Positions 6,909-11,517 of a stretch of 11,517 nt of DNA are shown piece by piece. This stretch comes from an uncultured Clostridia bacterium. GTDB lineage: Bacteria; Bacillota; Clostridia; Christensenellales; Borkfalkiaceae. Under the pieces are notes generated by a model. It was given only the letters and a program-made list of their open reading frames with translations, ran no database searches and was not told the DNA's origin. The DNA is taken from contig CANRFK010000036.1 in assembly GCA_947629875.1 (NCBI GenBank), positions 1 to 11,517 on the forward strand. Direction: 5' to 3'. Positions within the stretch are counted from its first letter, which is position 1. Each line of letters begins with the position of its first letter. The translations under genes and the position numbers were made by a program.

Positions 6909-7028
6909 GCATGGAGTATCCCGTGGTTGTTGCGACACAAACGAATTTTCCAAGGTTGACAAGCGGAAAATAAGGATACACCTACGCCTGGTATAACCAC
7001 TTGCCAATCTTTTATTCGTTTATGTCGC
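6875..7028 (-). promoter_or_regulatory. Structured leader RNA A (riboswitch-like attenuator, class unknown)
   Basis: In RNA sense, starting at the predicted transcript 5' end, P1 pairs 7028-7014 with 6946-6932 (15 bp, one G-U). P2 pairs 7007-6997 with 6966-6956 (11 bp, two G-U). P3 pairs 6995-6990 with 6982-6977 around a 7-nt loop, AGGCGUA (6989-6983). A conserved single strand containing CAACAA and CGGGAUACUC follows. Four loop bases (6987-6984) can pair with AUGC at 6912-6909, just before the terminator stem. GUAUCC (6979-6974) can pair with GGAUAC (6921-6916), competing with P3. The element ends in an intrinsic terminator 31 bases before the start codon. The same structure with different stem sequences stands before the gene at 7520. 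I do not recognise the class; no ligand is claimed. Confidence 0.72.
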
Positions 7029-7034
7029 ACTGTC

Positions 7035-7063
7035 AGTATATCACGCCCGCAAAATTTTTGCAA
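7035..7063 (-). promoter_or_regulatory. Promoter of the zinc-ribbon LRR gene
   Basis: TTGCAA (7063-7058), 17-bp spacer, TATACT (7040-7035), placing the transcript start at about 7028. A 13-bp palindrome GCAAAANTTTTGC (7049-7061) overlaps the -35 box and spacer. The identical layout is found at 9075-9103. Confidence 0.82.
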
Positions 7064-7107
7064 GATTTTCCGCACATTTTCTCCCGCTCCCTTCTGCCCC
7101 TCCCCTT

Positions 7108-7381
7108 GGCTGCCCCCTTTTGAAGGGTCGCAGAACGCACCTCGTCGACGCGCGCCCTTTGTTTGCGCCTTTCTTGCGAAAGGCTTGTTTTAAGAGCGGC
7201 GTCTCCTCTTCCCCAAAAATCTTTGCTACGCAAATCTTTTTCGGGAGCCCATTCTTTTCAGCCCTGTGGGCTGTGCGAGGCGTTCCGCGGTAAGTTCGCG
7301 CATCGGTAGGCGCGAACGGTGACCGAATGCGGGGCTCTACCCGCATGAGACGGCTCCGCCGTAGGCGATGGAGGGGGTTAC
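7108..7381. repeat. Hairpin-rich intergenic block with split copies of the double-hairpin repeat
   Basis: 7108-7127 is identical to 1400-1419 (the first half of the double-hairpin repeat). A second-half-like piece, CTCCGCCGTAGGCG, lies at 7354-7367 with its G-rich tail. Between them are separate hairpins: GCCTTTC/GAAAGGC (7167-7184), an imperfect one at 7212-7244, CAGCCC/GGGCTG (7259-7273), GTTCGCGC/GCGCGAAC (7294-7317) and ATGCGGG/CCCGCAT (7327-7346). No convincing gene is present in 7064-7519. It may be an insertion into a repeat, or a compound repeat. Confidence 0.5.
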
Positions 7382-7470
7382 CCCCTCCCCGTGCGCTTTC
7401 CTCTCTCGCCCCCGCGCGCTCGCCTCCCCTCATACGCTCGCTTCTCTCCCGCACATCTCCTCATGATGAA

Positions 7471-7498
7471 AGCTCCGCCGCGTTCCCGCGGCGGAGCT
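7471..7498 (-). terminator. Probable terminator hairpin of the LRR lipoprotein gene
   Basis: Perfect 12-bp stem AGCTCCGCCGCG (7471-7482)/CGCGGCGGAGCT (7487-7498), 22 bases after the minus-strand stop codon. Only a short TTTC follows on the minus strand, so efficiency is uncertain. Confidence 0.5.
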
Positions 7499-7519
7499 CC
7501 GTATTTTCATGCCTATCCT

Positions 7520-8893
7520 TCAATCAAAATACGTCACATTCCCCTTTTCATCCACCGTCCCGTCCGTACACGTCACGGTGTAATCGTCGGTAAAAATGCT
7601 CCACAAAGGCTGGATAGTCTGCCACTCGGCAACCGTACCTTTGAATTGAATGTCCGTTAACTCACTGCAACTACCGAATGCGGCAAACTGAATTTCAGTC
7701 ACGCCGTGCCCGATCGTCACGCTCGTCAGCCCGCTACAATTATAGAACGCACAACTCCCAATCGAGGTGACACTGTCAGGGATTTCGATACGTGTCAGCC
7801 CACGGCACCCCTCGAATGCATTTTCCCCAATTCCAGTCACGCTATCCGGAATGGTAATGCTCGTCAGTCCCGTGCAACCGCGGAATGCCTCCCGCCCAAT
7901 CCATGTCACACTGTCCGGAATCGTAACGCTCGTCAGTACATCGTAATAATAAAACGCGTATTGATAAATCCAATAGTCATCTCCGTACGAAGACTTTGCG
8001 GGCAGAGTAAGAGATTTCTCCGTCCCGCAATATCCAAGCAAACACTCTTCGTCCTCATAAAAGATGTAACCGTCGTCCGTCACTGTCCGCTTGCTCGCTT
8101 CATTGCCGGAGTAAACATGATCGGCATAATGCGCAACCTCTCCGTTGTCCCGATCCCCCTCTCGAATGTCCAAACTCGAGTGGTTCCACACTTCCACCAG
8201 TTTATAGCAATTCTCAAACGCCCCCTCCCCAATTTCGGCCACTCCGTTCCCGAGGATCACGCCCGTCAGCCCGCTACAATCTGCAAACGCACCATCCCCT
8301 ATCGAAGTCACACTATCGGGAATTGCGATTTCCGCCAACCTCCTACACTCATAAAACGCCCCGTTCCCAATTTCAGTCACGCCGTTCCCGATCGTCACGC
8401 TCATCAGCCCATCGCAACCGAAGAACGCGCTGTTTCCTATCAGGGTTGTGCCGTCGGGAATGGTTACACTTGTCAACCCCGTGCACAATGCAAACGCACC
8501 ATCCCCTATCGAAGTCACGCAGTTCGGAATCGTGATGCTCGTCAATTCGCTATAAAAACTATTCGTTCCATCATAACCCGAAAACGCCAACCTCCCGATT
8601 TTCGTCACAAATTTCCCCTGATACCCGTAGGGAAGAATCACTTTCCCGCTTGCGTTCACATTCTCTCCAACCGCGTATGTATCCGTTTCCTCATCGTAAA
8701 CATAATTGAGACCTTTGGTATACCCCCATTCCTCGCCGCAGAGAATACAAACGTTATCAGCCGTATATTGGTGTTTACAGGTCCCCTCTCCGCCTGTGCC
8801 GCCGTCACCATCCTTTCCGCACGCCGCGAGGCCGAAACAGAGGCAAAATGCCGCCACGATTGCCAACAGCACAGTCAAAAATTTTTGTTTCAT
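7520..8893 (-). CDS. BspA-type leucine-rich-repeat surface lipoprotein
   Basis: 457 residues. The signal peptide ends in lipobox L22-A-A-C25, predicting a lipid-anchored extracellular protein. A Gly/Asp linker leads to CxH...CxxCG (C39, H41, C49, C52), a small cysteine motif often seen just before such LRRs. LRR_5/BspA repeats run from about 85 to 240 (LTSVTIPD.VTSIG..AF..C). An irregular insert with a clear strand pattern (about 240-310) interrupts them, then repeats resume at about 311-416. The end (413-457, IQFKGTVAEWQ...CTDGTVDEKGNVTYF) matches the end of the neighbouring LRR membrane protein. Start ATG 8893-8891 is chosen for the signal peptide and the AAAAGGAG site (spacing 9); the frame continues open to 9352 without support. 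Family members bind host or polymer ligands; no ligand can be inferred here. Expression is expected to pass through leader B. Confidence 0.9.
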   Translation of the reverse strand: MKQKFLTVLLAIVAAFCLCFGLAACGKDGDGGTGGEGTCKHQYTADNVCILCGEEWGYTKGLNYVYDEETDTYAVGENVNASGKVILPYGYQGKFVTKIGRLAFSGYDGTNSFYSELTSITIPNCVTSIGDGAFALCTGLTSVTIPDGTTLIGNSAFFGCDGLMSVTIGNGVTEIGNGAFYECRRLAEIAIPDSVTSIGDGAFADCSGLTGVILGNGVAEIGEGAFENCYKLVEVWNHSSLDIREGDRDNGEVAHYADHVYSGNEASKRTVTDDGYIFYEDEECLLGYCGTEKSLTLPAKSSYGDDYWIYQYAFYYYDVLTSVTIPDSVTWIGREAFRGCTGLTSITIPDSVTGIGENAFEGCRGLTRIEIPDSVTSIGSCAFYNCSGLTSVTIGHGVTEIQFAAFGSCSELTDIQFKGTVAEWQTIQPLWSIFTDDYTVTCTDGTVDEKGNVTYFD

Positions 8894-8925
8894 GTTCCCT
8901 TTCTCCTTTTTGTTTTTCCGCGGGC

Positions 8926-8959
8926 AAAAAAATAAGGACGCTCCAATCACGGAACGCCC
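8926..8959 (-). terminator. Leader terminator B, upstream of the LRR lipoprotein gene
   Basis: Same hairpin and U-tract as leader A: GGGCGUUCC (8959-8951), GGAGCGUCC (8944-8936) and UUAUUUUUUU (8935-8926), base for base identical. It lies 32 bases before the start codon. Confidence 0.85.
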
Positions 8960-9069
8960 GCATTGAGTATCCCGAGATTGTTGCCACACAATTTCTCCAA
9001 ATGCGGAAAAAGGGGATACACTAAATGCCAGTGTAGCCGCATTTGGAATAAATATAAAATTGTGTGGCA
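8926..9069 (-). promoter_or_regulatory. Structured leader RNA B (riboswitch-like attenuator, class unknown)
   Basis: RNA-sense pairing: P1 9069-9057 with 8994-8982 (13 bp, perfect); P2 9047-9037 with 9006-8996 (11 bp, perfect); P3 9035-9030 with 9022-9017 (6 bp, perfect) around the 7-nt loop GGCAUUU (9029-9023). Loop bases GCAUU (9028-9024) are complementary to AAUGC (8964-8960), directly 5' of the terminator. GUAUCC (9019-9014) can pair with GGAUAC (8972-8967). Compared with leader A, P1 differs by at least four compensated pairs, P2 by about six and P3 by two, while the unpaired 3' strand and terminator hardly change. This pattern is what selection on RNA structure leaves. Confidence 0.74.
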
Positions 9070-9074
9070 CTGTC

Positions 9075-9103
9075 AGTATATCACGCCCGCAAAAATTTTG
9101 CAA
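9075..9103 (-). promoter_or_regulatory. Promoter of the LRR lipoprotein gene
   Basis: TTGCAA (9103-9098), 17-bp spacer, TATACT (9080-9075). The GCAAAANTTTTGC palindrome (9089-9101) is present, with only its centre base differing from the copy at 7049-7061. Sequence identity with the other promoter continues upstream to about 9127. Confidence 0.82.
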
Positions 9104-9162
9104 GATTTTCCGCACATTTTCTCCCGCGCCATTGCCCCCTTCTTGGAGCCTTCCTATTCTTG

Positions 9163-9196
9163 CCCCCTCCTCGGGAGGGGGACACAGGGGGAGGGG
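9163..9196. repeat. C-run/G-run hairpin repeat with G-rich tail
   Basis: CCCCCTCC (9163-9170)/GGAGGGGG (9174-9181), loop TCG, then a G-rich tail to 9196. It resembles hairpin A plus tail of the double-hairpin repeats but lacks hairpin B. The stretch 9197-9310 is AT-rich with a small AACTTTTT/AAAAAGTT hairpin (9209-9226) beside seven A's; no gene is seen in it. Confidence 0.5.
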
Positions 9197-9310
9197 CAAA
9201 AAAATTTTAACTTTTTTCAAAAAGTTTGGCATATATCCCCGAAAAGGCAAAATTTTCGTGGTACCATTACATTGTGAAGAGGAAAAAGTGAGCAAGCGGG
9301 TGCGCCGTCC

Positions 9311-9384
9311 GAAAAAAAAAGCTCCCTGCTGCAACGCGCGCGGCTGCCGCAAGGGCGGCGGCAGCGCGCGGCGCAGCAGGGAGC
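9311..9384 (-). terminator. Strong intrinsic terminator downstream of the epimerase gene
   Basis: The outer stem pairs 9321-9332 with 9373-9384 (12 bp, perfect). An inner GC stem pairs GCTGCCGC (9343-9350) with GCGGCAGC (9358-9365) and continues outward past a bulge. On the minus strand a run of nine T's follows (9320-9312). Confidence 0.82.
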
Positions 9385-9391
9385 TTTGAAA

Positions 9392-9427
9392 GCGGAAAAA
9401 CTTTTTTTATGACCTAGTTTTTTCCGC
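9392..9427 (-). terminator. First hairpin after the epimerase gene
   Basis: Inverted repeat GCGGAAAAACT (9392-9402) and AGTTTTTTCCGC (9416-9427), one base bulged, 46 bases after the stop codon and just before the stronger terminator at 9311-9384. The A/T arms give it terminator character on both strands. Confidence 0.5.
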
Positions 9428-9472
9428 AAAATTTGCGCCTGAAATATGGGGTTTGTTCTCAACGGCTCCGCG

Positions 9473-10507
9473 TTAAATTCCGAATTTGTACGCCGCTTTG
9501 AAGGAATAAACCTTGCCGGGCTCCAAAATCGAGCTGCCTCTTTGGGCGTACTCGGGCACGTTCACGTTGTTGGGAATGGCCTGCGTCTCCAAACAGAAGC
9601 CCGCGCGCTTTCCGTAAAAAATGTGCTTGCCCTGTTGGTTGAGCCCGTTGCCCGCGTAGAATTGCACGGCGGGCATATCGGTAAAGCAAGTTATGGTGAT
9701 ACCCGTCTTTTTGCTCTTTACAACGGCGTACTTTACGTATTCGCCGCACTTGTTTTTGAGCACGTGGCAGTGGTCGTAGCCGCCCCCCTGTTTTAAGTCG
9801 ATGTCGTCGGCCTCGATGTCCCGCCCGATGGGTTTGGGCGTGTTGAAGTCGAAGGGTGTGCCCTTCACCATCCGATATCCGCCGACGGGGATCATCGTGG
9901 GATTGGTGGGCGTTATCATATCGCAGTCGATCCACAGCTCGTTATCCAAAATCGAGCCGTCCGCCTCGCCGTTCAGATTGAAGTAGGCGTGGTTGGTGAG
10001 ATTGACCGCCGTCGCCTTGTCCGTCGTCGCGCGGTAGCAAATTCCGAGCTCGCCGTTCTTGAAGGTGTAGCGCACTTCCACTTCGAGCGTGCCGGGGTAG
10101 TTCTCCTCGCCGTCGGGCGAGACGATGGAAAGAATTAGCGTATCGCCCTCGATCTTGTGGTTCCAGATTTTTTTGTTGAAACCGTCCTTTCCGCCGTGGA
10201 GATGATTGCCGCGGTCGTTGCAATACAAATTGTACTGCTTGCCGCCGATGGTGAGCTTTCCCTCGCCGATGCGGTTGCCGAACCTGCCGATGAGCGCGCC
10301 GAGATAGCCGCCGTTTTGTTCGTAGCCCGCAACGTCGTTGTAGCCCAAAATGACGTCGGTGGGGTTGCCCTCTTTATCGGGCACGACGATGCTCTGCACG
10401 ATGCCGCCGAAGTTTAAGATTGTCGCGTGCGCCGCGCCGTCCGCAAGGGTGAAGGCGAGCACTTCCTGTCCCGCTGCCGTTGTTCCGAAAACCTTTTGTG
10501 AAATCAT
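9473..10507 (-). CDS. galM: Aldose 1-epimerase (galactose mutarotase)
   Basis: 344 residues, the usual length. It interconverts alpha and beta anomers of galactose, glucose and related aldoses in the cytoplasm, feeding the Leloir pathway. Family landmarks are all present: GRFGNR (74-79) with the substrate-contacting Arg; NHLHGG (101-106) with H104; NLTNHAYFNL (169-178) with H173 as the expected general acid; GGYDH (242-246) with D245; and FCLETQAIPN (304-313) with E307 as the expected general base. The start ATG 10507-10505 has an AAAGGAGAG site 6 bases upstream and a strong promoter right before it; the frame upstream to 10657 crosses that promoter and is ignored. It is transcribed divergently from the deacetylase gene and ends in a double terminator, so it is a single-gene unit. 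No other galactose gene is in the window, so the sugar acted on in vivo is not fixed. Confidence 0.95.
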   Translation of the reverse strand: MISQKVFGTTAAGQEVLAFTLADGAAHATILNFGGIVQSIVVPDKEGNPTDVILGYNDVAGYEQNGGYLGALIGRFGNRIGEGKLTIGGKQYNLYCNDRGNHLHGGKDGFNKKIWNHKIEGDTLILSIVSPDGEENYPGTLEVEVRYTFKNGELGICYRATTDKATAVNLTNHAYFNLNGEADGSILDNELWIDCDMITPTNPTMIPVGGYRMVKGTPFDFNTPKPIGRDIEADDIDLKQGGGYDHCHVLKNKCGEYVKYAVVKSKKTGITITCFTDMPAVQFYAGNGLNQQGKHIFYGKRAGFCLETQAIPNNVNVPEYAQRGSSILEPGKVYSFKAAYKFGI

Positions 10508-10526
10508 AAATCTCTCCTTTTTCGCC

Positions 10527-10555
10527 ATTATACCACAACTGCGCGGCGTTGTAAA
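10527..10555 (-). promoter_or_regulatory. Promoter of the aldose 1-epimerase gene
   Basis: In minus-strand sense TTTACA (10555-10550), 17-bp spacer, TATAAT (10532-10527). The transcript would start about 13 bases before the start codon. Overlapping palindromes TCCGCGGA (10561-10568) and GCGGA-TT-TCCGC (10564-10575) lie just upstream, between the two divergent genes, and could be an operator for either one. Confidence 0.82.
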
Positions 10556-10586
10556 TATTTTCCGCGGATTTCCGCAAACTTCAAAT

Positions 10587-11273
10587 ATGCAGAAAAAGTA
10601 CATTCCCTTTGCCGTCTTTTTTGTTGCGCTGCTCGTGTTTCTGGCGCACTTCGGCACCCGCTACACGACGGCCGCAAAACCCGCGGTCGTGTTCGCCGAC
10701 ACCGAAAAGCAAATTTATCTCACGTTTGACGACGGCCCCTCCACCAAAGTGACGGGCGCCATTCTCGACACGCTGAATAAGGAGAACGTGAAGGCGACCT
10801 TCTTTGTGGTGGGCGACCGCGTGTACGGCCGCCGCGAGATTTTGCGCCGCATGGCGAAGGAGGGGCACTCCATCGGCGTACATTCCACAACGCACATCGC
10901 CTCGCAGATCTACGCCTCGGACGAGGCGCTCCTCAAGGACATTGCCGACTGTGCGGCCGTCATAAGAGACGTGACGGGCGTTTCCCCCACCCTCTACCGC
11001 TTTCCCTACGGCGGCGAAAAGCGGGCGCGGCAAAAATCTCTCGTGGAGGCGCAGGGCTACACCGTAATAAGCTGGAACGCCGAGTGCGGCGACGGCGTTG
11101 CAAAGAACGCCACGGCGGAGAGCATTGTTGAGACCGCGGTGAGGACGGCGGGAAACAAAACGCGCGTCGTTCTCCTCATGCACGACGGCGCGGGGCACGG
11201 GGCGACCGTAGAGGCGCTTCCCCGCATCATTGCGCACTTCCGCGAAGCGGGATACGCCTTCCGCGCCTTCTGA
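10587..11273 (+). CDS. Membrane-anchored polysaccharide deacetylase (NodB-homology, CE4)
   Basis: 228 residues. An N-terminal hydrophobic segment (about 6-22) is a signal anchor, placing the catalytic domain outside. CE4 motifs in order: TFDDGP (46-51, metal- and base-type Asp D48/D49); HSTTH (99-103, zinc ligands H99 and H103); RFPYG (138-142, a slight variant of RPPYG); W163 in ISWNAECGDG (161-170, where the usual D..DW is altered); and LMHD (197-200, H199). Enzymes of this kind remove acetyl groups from peptidoglycan, chitin-like or other surface polysaccharides; the exact substrate is open. Sporulation-type PdaA/PdaB-like or cell-wall deacetylases are the closest idea. Start ATG 10587 has no evident Shine-Dalgarno; it is chosen because it precedes the signal anchor and the frame upstream runs through the epimerase gene antisense. 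The last 47 bases overlap the convergent ATPase frame. Confidence 0.92.
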   Translation: MQKKYIPFAVFFVALLVFLAHFGTRYTTAAKPAVVFADTEKQIYLTFDDGPSTKVTGAILDTLNKENVKATFFVVGDRVYGRREILRRMAKEGHSIGVHSTTHIASQIYASDEALLKDIADCAAVIRDVTGVSPTLYRFPYGGEKRARQKSLVEAQGYTVISWNAECGDGVAKNATAESIVETAVRTAGNKTRVVLLMHDGAGHGATVEALPRIIAHFREAGYAFRAF

Positions 11274-11517
11274 ACTTGCACTGCGCGAGCGCCTTATAGC
11301 AAAAGCCCGCGGGCACAATGGAGAAGGAGAGGAGCGCGACGGCCGCCCACTGCGCACCGTTTAAGGGCACGAGGTCGAACGCGGAGCACAGCGGCGGCAC
11401 GACGACGAGGAGCACGTTGACGAGGACGCCGACGGCAATTGTGAGAAGCAGGGCGCGGTTGGAGAACAAATCTTTGAGGTTCGCCCTGTCCGAGCGGACG
11501 TTGAAGGCGTGGAAGAG
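11227..11517 (-). CDS. P-type cation-transporting ATPase, C-terminal end
   Basis: Only the last 96 residues are in the window. The opening LFHAFNVRSDR followed by LFSNRALL is the typical end of the calcium-type P-type ATPase membrane domain (Cation_ATPase_C), where FxAFNxRS lies in the loop between the last helix pairs. Hydrophobic helices follow at about 23-41 and 56-74 of the visible part, with PL..AQW between them as in homologues. The catalytic DKTG loop is off the right edge, so ion specificity is unknown. The protein ends in a basic tail (KFRRRGRRIPLRGSAQ) encoded antisense to the last codons of the deacetylase, giving a 47-bp tail-to-tail overlap that may reflect loss of an earlier stop. 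Confidence 0.85.
   Translation of the reverse strand, partial: LFHAFNVRSDRANLKDLFSNRALLLTIAVGVLVNVLLVVVPPLCSAFDLVPLNGAQWAAVALLSFSIVPAGFCYKALAQCKFRRRGRRIPLRGSAQ

Noticed and set aside
6845..6912. A conserved short upstream frame in both leaders beginning MRAFRDWSVLIFLPA, which could be a leader peptide
   Set aside because: It lies wholly inside the identical terminator sequence, has no ribosome site, and shows no synonymous changes that would separate peptide from RNA constraint. It remains an alternative: a ribosome there would disrupt the terminator.
7706..8935. A 409-codon plus-strand frame opposite the LRR lipoprotein gene
   Set aside because: Its apparent repeats (RHAxQP, PYRSHTxGN) are only the antisense of the periodic LRR codons; no ribosome site or family match.
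8894..9352. N-terminal extension of the LRR lipoprotein frame up to 9352 (and of the other LRR gene to 6895)
   Set aside because: The extensions run through promoter, leader and terminator, and would bury the signal peptide or the ribosome site.

Overview
The window looks like a chromosomal segment of an anaerobic, probably gut-associated member of the Clostridia. This is an inference from gene content: BspA-type leucine-rich-repeat surface proteins, a Cthe_2159-type lipoprotein, zinc-ribbon membrane proteins, AGGAGG-type ribosome binding sites and clean TTGACA/TATAAT promoters. Coding DNA is GC-rich, and the gaps between genes are packed with GC-rich palindromes. No rRNA, tRNA, CRISPR array, transposase or phage gene was found.

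Layout. 1-1317 (minus strand): a ZIP-family metal transporter followed by the N-terminal part of a short-chain dehydrogenase/reductase that runs off the left edge. 1318-1774: a repeat-rich gap. 1775-2356 (plus): a small five-helix membrane protein with a consensus promoter and an intrinsic terminator. 2407-4181 (plus): a beta-helical Cthe_2159-family lipoprotein with a Gly/Pro/Met tail. 4182-4462: a repeat cluster. 4463-9127 (minus): two related leucine-rich-repeat genes. The first is a zinc-ribbon/five-TM/LRR fusion (793 aa); the second is an LRR lipoprotein (457 aa). Each is preceded by the same promoter and a structured leader RNA ending in an intrinsic terminator. 9128-9472: a terminator-rich gap. 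9473-10507 (minus): aldose 1-epimerase. 10587-11273 (plus): a membrane-anchored polysaccharide deacetylase, divergent from the epimerase. 11227-11517 (minus): the C-terminal end of a P-type cation ATPase.

The most interesting signal is the pair of leader RNAs (about 6875-7028 and 8926-9069, minus strand). Their promoters, the 3' conserved strand and the terminators are almost identical. The long hairpin between them has diverged in sequence but keeps its pairing through many compensatory changes: P1 of 13-15 bp, P2 of 11 bp, P3 of 6 bp with a 7-nt loop. The P3 loop can pair with the AUGC just 5' of the terminator, and a GUAUCC/GGAUAC pair competes with the base of P3. This is what a riboswitch-like attenuator looks like. 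I could not match it to a class I know. It would co-regulate two cell-surface LRR proteins.

Together the genes describe an envelope-facing neighbourhood: two LRR proteins, a carbohydrate-binding lipoprotein, a cell-wall-type deacetylase, metal and cation transporters, and a sugar mutarotase.
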